Positions 24,586-37,796 of a stretch of 64,000 nucleotides of DNA are shown here, piece after piece (within the stretch, counting starts at the first letter, position 1; each line of letters opens with the position of its first letter). A program made the position numbers and the translations under genes. This DNA comes from Bilabrum cf. latius (Eukaryota; Bigyra: Bicosoecida; Bigyra; Bicosoecida): NCBI GenBank assembly GCA_965178125.1, contig OZ237763.1, positions 186,001-250,000 on the forward strand. The letters run 5' to 3'. Below the pieces are notes generated by a model. That model ran no database searches. It saw only the letters and a list, made by a program, of their open reading frames with translations, and was not told the DNA's origin.

Positions 24586-27105
24586 TCATCCCCGCGCCAT
24601 GGCAAGGGTCTCGCACATGATGCTAGGGTTGTACCGAGTTGTCATTTCCACCAGCCCGGAGTGGGACGTGTACACGATCCGCCCAATACCTATCTGATTC
24701 AGCGCTCTGGTGCACATGCGGCACGGGATAGCCGTGTCGTACCCAATGCCTAGCTGGTCCAGCTCGCAAATCATCATTTCAGCACCGCGCGCATCCTCAA
24801 TGTCCTTGAGCTGGGAGATGCAGTGGATCTCCGCGTGCATGATTTTGGAGTTGTTGCCCATTCGCAGCATTCCCATGTCTTCCTTCCGAAACGGCAGACC
24901 GCGCTTCCACCGGTAGCTCTCGCCCTCGGGAAGCACGCCGGGCACAGCCCACCGCTGGTATGGCGCTCCCCGCCGCAGAATTTTCCCGAAGTCAACGGCA
25001 GGCGCCTCCTTACCCGCCCCGCGAGCTTGTCCCCCCGCCTTGTCCTCCTGTCCGGCATCCCTATCGGCTCCGCCCTTCCCCCCCTCATCGTCCTGCTCCC
25101 TAGGACCCCCCGCGAAATCGTCCCCCACATCGTAGTCCCCCCCCAGTCCGGGGGCCAGCTTGGACCCGATGCCCAGGGACCGCCACAGCCGGCGCATAGC
25201 GCGGGGAAAAGGGTTGAAGCGGTGGTTGAAGCCCACTGAGCAGCACGCCAGCGGAGTCGCGAGGGGGGCAGGGGCTGGGTCGCTACCCGGGCCCTATCCC
25301 CCTGACGCGGTGGACGACGAAGAGGGCTCCAGTGAAGATGAAGATGCAGATGCAGCTGCATCCTTCTAGGACTGCTTTGCCCCACCCTGCGCTGCAGTAC
25401 CCTTGCCCTCGTCCTCGCCCTCGCCCTCGCCCTTCTCCTCCTTCCTGGGCGCCACACGGAGCACGGCCCCGTGCTTGGAGCCTCGCTGGTCACCCGCCGA
25501 GGCAGCAGCAGCGGCGGCCACCAGACAGGCCTTGTCGTCCGCGTCCCTGGGCAGGAGCATGGACTCGATGGACCCGGGCGGAGGGGGCCCCCGCATTGAG
25601 GACAGCCAGTCGGGCGCGGAGGATGCGAAGCGGGGCGCGCTGGCTGCCTCGCCCCTGAGAGATGCCAGGCCCATGAGGTCGGGCGGGGCCGAGGTGGCAC
25701 AGCCCGGGTCTGGGGGACACCATGAGGACGAGGGCGAGGATGAGGACGATGATGGTGGTTGGTCGGCTGCAGAGCCGGTGCTTGCAGCAGCAGCAGTTGC
25801 AGTGGAGGACTACGACCCTGTGACCCCCGATGGAGCTCCTTGCTACTGCGACTGGGCCTACAGCTCTGCTGTATCCACAGCGACTTGGTACTTGTAGCAG
25901 TCCTCGCTGCCTGGGAGGGCTGCAGGTGCGGGTGGGTCTCTTGCAGCAGCTGCAGCAGACGCCCCCTCCCCCTCCCCCTTGCGCCCCGTGCCGAGGGCCC
26001 GCGCAGTACCATCCGCCAGCATGCCGCCGCCCATCGCGCGGCCGCCAGCGAGCATCCACGAACGTTCCTTCGCCACCGCAGCGGCAGCCGCTGAGGGCAG
26101 GCCGGGCACCTCGGCCCATTCCACCGCCCCTGCTCGCGCCAGCCTGAGCAGAAACACGGGCTGCGCCACCTCCCACAGCCGGCCAGCCAGGAGTGCGCCC
26201 GACGCAAGCCCGTCCTGGACCGCCCCTCGAGCAGCCGCCGCATCGCCCACCTGCAGCGCAGCGTGGGCTAGCAGCAGGTGAGACTTGGCGTTCAGCTGGA
26301 TGCCCAGCACACCCGCGCATCGATAGACCCACTGCACGGCTGCCTACCAGCTGGCCCGCGCCCTGCTGCCCGAGGCCGCCAATTCCCTAGGAGCCTCGGG
26401 CCCGGACTGGGACGGCTGTGTGCTGGGGGCCGGCGGCGGTACCGATTCAACGGCTGCTATCAGTTGCTTGGCCCACGCGCTTGCGTTCGACTTTGCCACG
26501 CGCATGCGCTCCTGCTCGTCTCTGAAGTCCGCGGCGGCGCTCCTCGGCCGCTTGGAGCCGATGGCAGAACCGTCGGCACATGCGTCTTCCGAGGCCGCAG
26601 CCGAGCTAGTAGTCGTGTCAACTGATTCAGTGACGCCTGAGCTAGCGCTACCGGACGTTCGTGCTCGCTTGGGGGCGGATGCACCGGTTGCCGCACTGGC
26701 CCGAGCTAGCCCGGCCCAGTCCGCAGGGACCGCTCCGAGGCAACGCTCAACGCAAGACTGTATCACGGAAGCGCTATGCCGCTCGAACTATTCTGCTGTC
26801 ATTTTTTGTCGGCTTGCTAGGACTCCGGCGGTCATGGCGAGGGCGAACCAATCCACTGCAACAATGGCTTGCAACATTTCGTTGTAATCTTCAACATCTA
26901 CGGGCTTCTTGCACACCACACGGCAACGAAATAGGTCAACTGCTGCGCGCCACTGCATCTGGGACATGAGAATCGTGAGGCGATTTCGCAGCTGCTTGCG
27001 CTTCTTTGCGGCTTGGCTCTAGTTCTGGCGTCTGGCGGCGGCGTCGACGTCTGGCCAACCGGCTGGGCATGGCGGTAGTTCGGCAATTCCAGCGGAGGCA
27101 GCCAT
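24586..27105 (-). CDS. Helical-repeat (PPR-like) protein fused to a C-terminal cytidine-deaminase-fold domain
   Basis: ATG at 27105 to TGA at 24586-24588 gives 839 residues in one exon with eight TAG codons (low coordinates 27019, 26788, 26344, 25858, 25843, 25810, 25366, 25294). The N-terminal third holds paired helices resembling pentatricopeptide or TPR repeats (MQWRAAVDLFRCRVV, then YNEMLQAIVAVDWFALAM). A second helical block follows the TAG at 26344 (HLLLAHAALQVGDAAAARGA). A long Ser/Ala/acidic linker leads to a zinc deaminase domain at about residues 700-839: HAE (His about 757, catalytic Glu about 759) and PCRMC (Cys about 795 and 798), the pattern of CMP/dCMP and cytidine deaminases. 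It is not a plant DYW domain: no terminal DYW and different spacing. The substrate could be a nucleotide or RNA. The fusion suggests RNA, but the PPR assignment is tentative because the repeats are few. The gap to the next gene is 182 bp. Confidence 0.72.
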
Positions 27106-27287
27106 CGAAAACTCTAGAAATAGTCCCAACCAGACGCGTGCTCGAGCGCGGTGCAGGTCTGGTGCTCGAGGTTGGGCACGGCTCTGGCAGCTACAGTGCG
27201 GTGCATTAGTGCGGTATCGTTGTTCTATTGCCGGAAATTGACGGTGAGACTACGACAAAAAGAACTTCATATGCCGAAGCAAGCATT

Positions 27288-30200
27288 TCACTGCTGCTGC
27301 CCGGCCAGCTTGTCGGCTAGCCCCTTCACGTCCTTGCCCGCCGCGCTGTCCTTGATGATCTGCGCGATGAGCTGCACCTTGCGGCCCTCGTCAATGGCTT
27401 CCAGCCCAAGGATCCGCTCAATCTCCACCTTCACCTCGGGCTTGTTGGCCACCATCCGCAGCTCGTTCGGAGGCTCGGCCGGGGGGCCACCGGGAGCGCC
27501 TGGAGCAGGCGCCATGGGGGCGGCACCCGGGGGGGGCTGCGGGGGCGCCACGGGGGCGGGCGGCATCCCGGGGGCCTGCCCCTGCATGGGGGGCATGGCA
27601 CTGCCAGCACTGGGCATGGGTGCATTTGCGCCGGGGAGGGCACCCGGGGGCGCGCCCACTGCACCCTGGGGCACGGCTGCCCCGTTGCTGACGGGGGGGG
27701 TACCCCCGGCTACTCTGGCCATCTTGGCGGCGGGGCCGGCGTTGGAAGCTCCCGGGCCCATGGCAGCGGAAGCGGAGCGCTTCATACCCGCCGCCATCGC
27801 GGGCAGCTGCCCCGCGGCACCGGCAGCCGCCCCGACCACGCCCCCGGGTGCCGCCCCGCTGCCACCGGGCGGGGCCATCCCGCCGGCCACCGCCTGGGAG
27901 GGAGGCAGCTGGCCCCCGGCCGATGCCCGCCCGGCCCCAGCCCCAGCCCCAGCCCCGTGCGAGGAGGAGGACGCTGCATGGGCCTGCTGCAGCCCCCTGC
28001 TGCTCCTCTCGGCCATGGACCGGGACTGGGAGGCGATCGAGGTGAGGTGCAGCACGTACGGCGCGTTGGGCCTAAAGTACTCCACCTTGCGGAGCTTGGC
28101 AGCGGACCTATCCAGGTCCTTGGCCTTGAGTGCCAGGGTGGAGGGGGGGTCCAGGGCGGGGTCCGGCCTCTGGCTCGCGTCCTGGTTGATGGCGTCCACC
28201 AGGTGCTGGTGCATAGGCGGGGCACGACGGTTGTGGGCCGTGGCCCGCCGGACGGCAGCCTGTGCCTCGTCCTCCGCTGCAGCCGCGACGGCCCGGGCGG
28301 CGGACCCGTACGACTGGTGTAGGGTCATGACGCCCGCCCTGGGGTCTGCGTCGATGACCACGGGCAGCTGGGGCAGCCACCCCATCGCCTTGTTGACCCG
28401 GTGCTGCACCAGGGTGGCAGGGTACCTGTGCGTGGAGCTGGCCAGGGCAGAGGCCACCGCGGCGGCAGGCGGCATGGGCGCCACTGCGTCTCCTGGCAGC
28501 TGCATGGTGGCCTGCTCTGCGAGCTGGGCCTCGACGTGCGCCAGGGCGGGGCGGTCCAGGGACGCCCGAGCAGATGAAGAGGAAGAAGAGGAGGACGAAG
28601 ACGAGGAGGAGGACGCGCCGGCCCCCATTCCGGAAGCACGCGCTCCCTGCCTCGCTGCTGCCATCGCCGCTGCATCGGCCACCCGCCCCGCCTGCGTGGG
28701 GATGGCCAGCCCCACCAGCCCGTGCTCCTCGTCCCTCTCCCTCTCCCTCTCGCCCACCGAGGAACCGCCCGACGAGGCAGTCTCCGCCTCGGACCCGGTG
28801 GCCGTGGCTTCTTCCCGTGCAACACCCCCCTGCCCTTGCCCGTGGCTTGCCCCCAGCACCCGAGCGATGGTCCGCCGGGAGCCCCTCGCCCGCAGCACGG
28901 CACGCACAGCCAGACCCACGATCCTGTCCACGTCCTCGCCCGTCCGCAGCTCCGGAGCAACCGCATCCGAGGCCTTGCTGGCCGAGGCATCTCCCGCCCG
29001 GTGCTGCTCTTCTGCCTCCTCCTCCTCCTCCTCTTCTTCTTCGGCGGCAGCCTTCCGGCCGCGTCCGCGGCCCCCCTTGGCCTTGCTACCTCTCGGGGTG
29101 CGGCCGCGACCGCGCCCTCGGCCTCCAGTGGCCGGCGCCTGCTCCTCGTCCTCGTCCTCGTCGTCGGCGCTCCCGTCCGCAGACGAGCCAGACGCGGCCC
29201 CGCGGCCCCTCCCCCTGCGCTTGGCAGGGGTGGACTTGGCGCCGGCGGCGGTCCGCCTGCGCTTGGCACCGCGCTTCTCGCCCTCTTCCACAAGCCCCCC
29301 TTCGTGCTGTTCCTCCCCCTCCCCATCCCCCTCCCCCTCCTCGCCTGGACCAGCGCCCGCGCTGCCTACGGCAGGTCGCACGCCCGCGCGCCTGCTCGCC
29401 AGCCCCATCCCGCCTCCCACTCGCACAGCAGCTCCCGCAGCCGCCGCCGCGCCAAGCTGTTCCCTGCGGGCCAACATGGAGGCCCCAAGGAGAGCGGAGG
29501 AGGCAGAGGCAGTGGCAGCGGCCTCGGGCACGGGCAGCCGCGCCAGGGCCAGCCCGCCGAGGCCCTCTCTGAAGCCGGAGCCCACCTAGGAGGCAAGGGC
29601 CCTGGCGCGGCCCACCAGCCGCTGCACCTGCAGGGCGTGCAGGCGGCCGGCCACCAGCTTGCGGTGCCTGTCGTAGCACTGCCTGTTGTTGCGGTGCCTG
29701 TTCCTCGACTTGATCTCGGGGTGCTTCCTGAGCGTGTCCCGGATCACGTCCCAGTGAGAGCCCAGCTCGTCCACGGTGCGCTCCAGCAGCTCCTCCTCCC
29801 AGTCGTGCCACGCGCCCGAGTACCGGTTGGCCTTGGCGCGCTCCCGCTCCTGCACCGCCCGCTCCCTCCGCTGCACGTCCTCCTCCAGCCAACGCCACGC
29901 GGGAGCCTCCGGGCCCTCCACCTGGTGGGGCTTGCCGCCTAGGGCAGCTGCAACACCCGCCGCCCGCGCCGCCACCCCGGTGGCCACGTCCAGGCCGGCC
30001 AGCAGCCGACGGGAGCCAGCCACGGGGCGGGGGCACAGCTCGTCCGCGGCGGCCTGCGCCGCCACCGCCGCGGCCGCGCTCCCCCGGCCGCCCAGCTGCG
30101 AGGATGCAGCCGACCCCGCCGGGTCACCGCCCGCCGCGGCCGCCCCCTGCGCCGCCCCGCGGGGGTGCCCTCCCGCCAGCAGCGACCTCTGCATGACAGC

Positions 30201-33200
30201 CGCGGCCACCGCAGCCGCCCTCCTCTCCGTGCGCCTCCTGAGCAGCCGCTTCGCCCCCGCGTGCCTGTTGGACGGGTCCAGCTGCATGGGCGCGAGGCTG
30301 GTGACCCTCGACTCCTGGGAGCCCCGCTGCACTGCCTGCCGCTCCAGGTAGGACAGCAGCAGCCGGAGGGCCCCGCACAGGGCGCTGTCGCCCGTGGTGG
30401 CCACAGACTGCGTAACGGTGAGCGACATGGGGTGCGGGGGCCCGAAAGTCTTGGCGAAGTGCAGCACGCCCGCGTCCTGCGCGGCGGCGATGGCCTCCTG
30501 GGCGGCATCGGCCGGTGAGCCAGCGGCGCCGAGCGCTGCGGCTGGGTACATGAGCTGAGCCGAGGCCTGCAGACGGGTGCGGGCGGCCTCGCCGGAGGCT
30601 CCCAGGTACAGCCAGGGGGACTTGGTGAGCATGGTGCGTCGCCTGAGTGCCAGCTGGGGCTGCAGCGGGGCGGGGAACATTAGGGCATGTGCGGCCATCC
30701 AGCCGGCAGGCTGCGCGGCGGGTGAGGACACCCACAGCCGGCGGGCTTCTCCCTCTTGTCCCTCGCCGGACGCCCCCTTGTGGCTGCCAGGGGCACCCGC
30801 TCCAGAGAGCATGCCAGCACCTGCCTCGGCGGCCGCCGGGAGCGCGCCTAGAGTAGGCCCCGCCCCGCTGCAGGATGCCGCCATGGGGGCCGCCGCGAGG
30901 CTCAGAGGCATGTTGCCCTCCCCACCGCCGGCCCCCGCCGCCTCGGCCACGCCAGTGGGCACGGCCCTGCGCCAGCTGACCCGGAGCACGTGCGCGATGG
31001 CCCCGCGAGGCACGCGAGCGACGGCACTGCCCTCCGCCGCCCCTGATCCAGACCTCGACGACGAGGCCGCCCCGCCTCGGCCCCTGCCCCGTCCACGGCC
31101 CCTGCCTCGGCCGCCCCTCCCGCCCCGCTTGCTGGGCTTGCTGCCCGAGGCCGACCCTCCGCCATCGGCGCCAGTGCTGGGTGCCCCACCGGCCGCGAAC
31201 TGTGCCAGCAGAGGGGCCAGCACGGCCAGCATGCCCGCGCCAGCGCACTTTGCAGCCCCCGCTGCTTTCATGGCCTCCTTGGCACGGGCATTGGCAGCTG
31301 CTGCGGCCCTCGCCGCTCCCAGCGCCTGCCCTACTGCCTAAGATCCGGCCCGGACGGCAGCATGGGCGGCCACTGCACAGGGCAGCAGGAGAGCCCCGGC
31401 ACTGGAGCCGACCCCCTTGCTGCTGCCGGTCTTCTTTCTGCTGGCACCCGCGCCGCCACCGCTGCCTGCTCCCCGCTTGCTGCTCCCCGCGGCCCCGCTG
31501 CGGCCCCTCCTGCCCTTGGCCTTGCCCCGCGCTCCGCCCGCCGCCTCGGCCTCGTGCCCCTCCTGCCTAGAGGCAGCCTCGCCGCTGCCGCTCGCCTGCA
31601 GCCCCTCCCTGGCCTCCTTGACGGCCTACAGCCGCGCCCCAGCGGCCTCGAGGGCCAGCGCGCGCGCGTCCGCACGGGCCCGCTCCGCCAGCACCCGGGC
31701 CGATGCAGCCTCCCCTGCAGCCTGCCTTGCGGCATCGCCCGCCGCCCCGCCGACGGACCCGCTCTGCAGCCTCAGCCGCACGGGCCCCGCCCAGCTGCAG
31801 GCCTGTCTCACCGCCGTGGCCTCGTACCACGTCCGCAGCTGCCGAGCCGGCACCGCGCCGCCCCCAGGCCGCACCGCTTCAGCAAGCAGGGCATCGTACC
31901 GGGAGGGAGCGAGGGCAGCCAGGGCCAGCAGCTGGCCCCCACCACCGCCAGAGCTGCTGCTAGAGGACCCCATGCCCAGGGATCCGCCGATGCTGCCAAA
32001 CCCGCGGCTGCTGCTGCTGCTCGAGTCCTAGCCCCCCGCGCCTACGGGAGCCGCACACACGCCAGAAGCAAACCTCCGCACGTCAACGGACCGAAGCAGC
32101 GAGGCCGTCAGCCCGATCAGCATGCCGTCCAGCCCGCGGGTCAGCCGCAGCACAGGCTCCCGCGGGAGAATCTCCCGGCCCGTCTGCTGACCCCCTCCCC
32201 CGGCTACTCCAGACCCAGAGGCCAGGGCACTCGCGGGCCCGCCCGGCGCTCCCGTGGCCCCGATGCCCCTCCCGTTCTGCATGAGAGGTCCCTGGGCCAC
32301 GGCCTGCGCCAGCGAGCCTCGCACTGCCCTGGCAGCCGCCCTCAGAACCCCTTCCTCCACGGAGCCCTCGGTGGCCAGCTGCAGCACCTGCAGGCCCCTA
32401 CCCTCGGCACCAGCGGAGGCCATCCTTGCAAGCAGCTGCCGAAGGGCCGTGGCCGCCCTCGCGTCCAAGAAGGCGTCCAGGAGCACCACCACGTCCGCGC
32501 CCGCTGGCACGGGGCCCTCTTGGTTGAGGTCACCCGGGGAGGCAGCCTCTCCCAGGTTGCCCCACCCCTGCGCGGACAGGTCCAGCGAGGCCATCACGGC
32601 CGCTGCCTCGGGCTCGTGCACGCCCACCACTGTCATCAGGCCCACGCCGCACCGCGCGTCGGCGTTGAAGCGAGCCACCCGCGCGGGGCTCGGCACACCG
32701 TGCCTGGGCATCCACGAAGGAACCCCTCCGCCCTCCGCGGCACCTGCGCCTGCACCCGCCTCGACCCCAGCCCCATCGTGTTCGTGCTCGTGCTCGTCCA
32801 GCACCAGCAGAGGTCGCCCCGCCGCGGCGCACACGGCCCTTGCCGCCTCCGCCGTGTGCGGCGCCGAGGCCAGCAGAAGCACCCTGCGGCCCGCCTGCCT
32901 CGACTCCCGCAGGAGTGCGTCGAGGACCTGCAGCTTGCCGGACCGCTGCAGCAGCGTGGACAGACGCAGGCTGACGGGCCGACGGGCAGGCACCGGGGCG
33001 TGTCCCTCGGCCAGCGCCACCTCTTCCAGGGCAGCGGCAGCCGATGGCAGCGGCCCCTGGGCCTGGTCCTGCCTCATCGAGCTTGGGCTCGTGCTTGGGC
33101 TCGTGCTCGCGATGCTCCTGCTGCTGCCCTCCTCCAGCACGGCGCGAGCCAGGAGACCAGCCTGCGGGCGGGCGCATCCGGCATCCCCCGCCGCCGATAG

Positions 33201-36200
33201 GTCGGCCGGGGCCCCCGCGAGCAGCGCCCGGACGGCGGCGTAGGCCCGCCTCCGGGCGGGGGCGCCCAGCACGGGCTCGGGCAGGCCCAGCTGCCTGAAG
33301 CCCAGCCCAGCGAGGGAGAGAGACTCAGCGGGGCGGCGCGCGAGGCGGGGCAGCCGACCCGATCCCGCCGCCAGTGCCAGGGCACACGAGGCCCCCGCGG
33401 CGCCGGGAGTGTTCCCAGCCGCGGCGGCCATGGGCAGAGAGGGCAGCACGCACCGCAGCGGCAGTCCCTCCGCCTCGGGAGGCAGCTCCCACGTGAAGGG
33501 ACCCTTCGCCCTCACCTGCATCCCCTGTTCTTCGCCGTCATCCCCGTCGTCCTGCATCGCGGCAGAACCCCCAGCCAAAGGCACCGCCCTCTCCTCCCCA
33601 CCGGCCACCCATCCGGCTGACAGCGCCAGTGCGGCGCTCCCCAGCCAGTCCCCGCCCTCGTATGCCGCCCCGTCCCCATGCCCCGCCAGCGCCCGCAACC
33701 GGTCCGCAAGCCCACTGCCCCCCTCCCCTTCCTCCTCCCCGTACCCCCCTCCCAGGCCCAGCAGCCTCATGGAGAGACCCCTCTCCTGCGGGCCCCCGCG
33801 GAACGCAAGCCCGCCCACACGTGGCATGTCTCGGCCCGCCGCGGTCCCCGCCTCCAGTTCGAGGTCGTCCAGGAACAGTACGGGGCCAGAGGACGGGGAC
33901 GAAAATGACGAGAGAGAAGCTGACGGGCCGGTGGCCGCCGCCTGTGCCAGCATCGAGTGCCCCAGCACCACCGAGGTCGAGCTGGCCAGCCGCAGGTGCC
34001 GCGCGTGCTCAGACTCCCGCGATCCATCCTCCACATCGCCGTCCTACATGGCGGCAGAGGCAGAGGCAGGGGCAGGGGCAGAAGCGGAGCCTCCGCTGCC
34101 CCGGCCTCCCTTGGACCGGCCACCAGCAGACGAAGCAGAAGCGCCTCCCCTCTCTCCCTTGCCCACCCTCCTGGGCTCAGCCACCTCCCAGCGCTGGCCC
34201 CGGGCCCAGCCCCAGGCCCACGCATCCAGCCCCTCCGCCCCGATCGAGGCCTCCAGCACGGCGGCGCCGGAGCCGAGGCCCAGACCCACCGCCACCCGCG
34301 TCCGCACGAGCCCCAGCACGCCCGCCCGCTGCAGCGCCACCTCTCTGTACCTGGACCCCGCGCCCACCAGGGCCGAGGGCCGCCCAGGCACAGGGGAGGA
34401 CCTGCCCACCTCGGCGGGTCTGCCCGCCAGCTGCTGCGGGGGCGCCAGAGCCGCGTCGTTGCCGTCTCCCGGCACCGCGTCTGCGTGCTGCGCGGCGGCG
34501 TGCAGCTGGGCCAGGAGCCGCAGCAGCTGGGCCGGGGACCCGTCCTGCATCGAGGCGGCGGCCAGTGCGGACGCGGTCGAGTTGGACTGCAGCAGCCTGG
34601 CCCGGGCCGCCTGCTGCACGGCCGTCTGGGGGCAGGCCACGGCTGCCATGGCCACGAAGGGGAGCTGCTGCTGCACGCCCTCGTCGCACACCTGCCGCCG
34701 CAGCACCAGGGGGAGCACGGAGTCGCGCAGCCGCTGGCCCCCTGCATCCCCGGCCTGCGCCAGCCTCTCCTCGGGAGTGAGCACTGCGTCCGCCACGGCT
34801 GAGGCGGGCATCCCGGGGACGCTCTTGCCCGCCCCCGCCATGGGGACCTGCGCCGCAGCGGACGCCGAGGAGGACGAGGAGGAGCCCCCCTCCTTCGCAC
34901 CCGGGATGCTCTTGCCCCCCATGGAGGGCACCGCAGCAGCCGCCGCAGCGGCCACCGCCGCCTTCTTGGCAGCGGCCGCCACGACGGACGTCTCCGTCAG
35001 CGTGCGGAGCACCCTGGGAGCGAGGTACATGGCCATCTGGCTGGCAAGAGTTGGGCTCGTGGGCAGCAGCCGGTTGGTCACCAGCAGCCTGGTGAAAGAG
35101 GGCACCTTGGCAAGCACCTCCCAGGGCAAGGGGGCCCACGGCTCCACCAGGCGCTGCTCCAAAGCCTCCTGGGCAGAGCCGAAGCACGCGTCCTAGTCCG
35201 ACGGGAGGGCCCCCCGGTCCATTGATGCATCCCCCGAGTCCTCCTTGGACTCCTCCCCGTCCCCAGCAGCAGACAAAGAGGAGCCGTCCGCGGCGACCGC
35301 CTTCTGGTCCTGCTGCGGCATGCCGCCCACGTGCGTGCCCGCCAGCACCACCCCGCCCAGGGTCGCATCCGTCACCACGAGCCTCCACTGCCTCCCCTGC
35401 ACCCACTCCCTCACCGCCCCCTGCCCCAGGCTGCCAGCCGTGCACAGCACGATCCGGAGCACGCCAGCCCCGCGCCGCCCCCTGCCGCTCGACCTGGGCC
35501 TCTTCTGGCCCTCCCCCTCCAGCCCCATCTCCCGCTGGGCCCACGTCACCTCGGCCCCGGGGAGCCAACGCAGCACCTCGCAGCGCCAGCGCCAGGCGGT
35601 CGCCGCGGGGCACACCACAAGCACGCCCTCGCCCACCCAGGCGGGCCCGGGCAGCAGCACCCGCCCGCCCCCCGACTCCGCCCGCGTGCCCCCGTCCCTC
35701 CCCAGCAGGGCCCCCAGCGCGGGACCCCTCAGCATGGCGGCCAGGGCCAGGGCCACCGCCCGCTTGCCCACCCCCCTCTCGTCCCCCAGCACCGCGGGGA
35801 GGCCCCTGCGCACAACGGCCGCTAGCCACCGGAGACCGGCCAGCTGCACGGGCCGCAGCTGCGACCGCATCACGGAGGGCAGGGAGGCGGCCAGGGCGCG
35901 CGCGAACACACGCCCCTCCGCCGCCGCCGCCTCGGCGGGCCGCACCGGCCTGGGCCACCCTGGGAGCAGTCGGTACTGCCCTAGCTTGGGGGCGGGTGAC
36001 AGCGCCGACTCAGTGGGGGGGAGGTAGGGGAGGGCCCCCTCGCCCAGCACAGCAGCGGTGGCTGCACCCGCCTGCGCCTGCATGGCGTCCATGGAAAGTC
36101 GTGACCAGGGAACACAGTCCGACACGGGCTCGGGCAGGTCGAAGGCGTGCTGCCCCGTGGGCAGGACCTGCAGGGGCACCTGCCCGGGGAGGTCCTGCGC

Positions 36201-37796
36201 CAGGCAGTCCAGGAGGCCCTGCCCCGGGCCCACAACACCGGGAGCGATCCTGGCGTACCTGGGGTCATCCCCGGCCTCCCCTATGGGGGGCAGCAGGGCG
36301 AGGAGAGACTCGCTCGCACCCGCGCCCTGCCTCGGGCACGTGTCCGGCTCGGCGGGCACCAGGGCCGGTCCGTGCCTCCTCACCGCGCGGTGGGCGGCCC
36401 GCCACATGCAGCGCACTGCACTGGCGAGGGCGCTCGTGGCCGCGATCTCCTCCGCGTATGCTCCCTTCCGTATCCTAGGCACCGGCTCTGCGTGCCCCAT
36501 TGTCTCTGCTGCTGCTCCTGTCTCGGCACCAGCCAGGCGAGCCCGCCTCATCGCACGCCTCTGCTGACGCTTGCGGCCTGCCGCCGCCGCCGCCCGAGCC
36601 ACCCTCTGGCCCACCTCGGCCCGCCACCTCCTCCCGAAATGCCCGTCGCTGGCAGCCCACTGCGCCTCCTCTAAAAGAAAATCCCAGTGCGCCTTCTTGG
36701 GCAGTGGCTCGTGTCTCCTCACCGATAGGCGCTTCCCCGGCGCCCCCCTGTGGACCACCGACAGGCGCTCGGACGCCTCTGCCCGCCTCTTAAGGAGGCT
36801 GCGGAGGACAGAGGCGGTGGCCCAGGCGCGGGAGCGGAACCTAGGCGCCGCGGCGCCCTCCACCACGGCCCTGAGGTTCGCGTCGTTCGCGGCAGGGCTC
36901 CACTTGAGGGGAGGAGGCAGAGGCAGGCCCTCCCTCGTGGCCTGCCCCGCCGCCAGCTGCCTGCCGGCCCGCCTCAGCGCTGACTGGAGCTGGGTGATGG
37001 CACGGGACCGCAGGCGGGCCCTGAGCCACGGCTGCTGTCCCGATAGGGGCGGCAGCCGCTCCGGTGCCGGTGCCGGTGCCGGGGCAGGTGCAGGGGCAGG
37101 TGCGGGGGCCTGTGGCGGAGGGGGCTGCGGCATGGATTGGTGTGTAGGTGCTGCGGCAGGCGCCGCGGCCGACCCCGGCGGCTGTGTGCTGCTAGATGAT
37201 TGCGCATGCCCCCCCGCGGATGCGGGTGCGGTGGTAGAGGCCGGCAGTGCCTGTGCAGTTGCATGGGCAGCAGCTGGCGGAGGTGGGCCACCCTCGCCAT
37301 CCATGGGCTAGCTAGGAGGCGCATGGGGCTGTGACTACCCACCCGACTGCTCCAGCGCTGCCCCTGTCTGTTCTGTCGCCTCTCCACCGTCGCCGCTACC
37401 AGCTCCTGATCGGCCAGCATCAGCCCCAGCTTTGTCGTCCTCTGCATCGTCTCCTTCAACAGATCCGTCCCTGCAATTACAGCATAAGAACAAGATGCAC
37501 ATGTATTAACAGTCACCGGGTGCATGAGTACGAAATTACGCCCAAAGAGGAGCAATCGCTGAAACAAGCGCTGCTGGGCAAGTATTTCAAGCAGTCGGGC
37601 TGCTAAACACGACTCTAGCACCTCGCAAAAAGAAAAAAAATGCCACTCATGCCCCCAAAAGCCATCATATACTGATTTAAAAACATTCTGGCAAGGTCGG
37701 AACGACAGAGAAGCATTCATGGCTGAGAACCAAGACCCCGTACCAATGCCAAAGAGGCACCACTCACCTCCTCTTCCGTCCGGATCTGCGCCTCAT
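27288..37796 (-). CDS. EP400/Eaf1-like NuA4 scaffold: HSA, degenerate SNF2 ATPase and SANT domains
   Basis: Two exons: 37796-37768 (encodes MRRRSGRKRR, a likely nuclear signal) and 37470-27288, joined across a 297-bp GTGAGT...GCAG intron. The phase fits, giving 3,403 residues to TGA at 27288-27290. Eight TAG codons are in frame (37335, 37308, 35193, 34044, 32028, 31626, 31338, 29586). HSA domain at about residues 262-300 (KKAHWDFLLEEAQWAA). An SNF2-type domain starts near 540: LRPVQLAGLRWLAAV, with motif I degraded to GDERGVGKR and motif II to VTDATLG instead of DEAH/DEGH. The C-terminal lobe is recognisable (about 1515-1720; RVLLLASAPHT, LATEGSVEEGVLRAA) but lacks the arginine-finger QxxxRxxRxGQ motif. 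SANT domain at about 2560-2630 (WEEELLERTVDELGSHWDVI). The tail is Ala/Pro/Gly-rich. HSA plus SANT is the arrangement of NuA4 platform proteins. SRCAP or SWR1 is less likely because of the SANT domain. Confidence 0.78.
37061..37110 (-). repeat. GGTGCC/GGGGCA hexamer repeat coding (Pro-Ala)n
   Basis: About eight six-base units encode an alternating Pro-Ala tract near the N-terminus of the EP400-like protein. Similar short in-frame repeats occur elsewhere in this GC-rich gene set. Confidence 0.75.

Noticed and set aside
24586-25236. Deaminase domain as a stand-alone dCMP deaminase gene
   Set aside because: The frame continues upstream through TAGs to ATG 27105 with no TGA or TAA. The apparent start at 25236 is a GTG inside the linker.
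31362-33200. Long + frames opposite the EP400-like gene (also 33409-35196 and 35222-36478)
   Set aside because: Pro/Arg/Ser-rich shadows of an Ala/Gly/Pro-rich gene, with no recognised motif.
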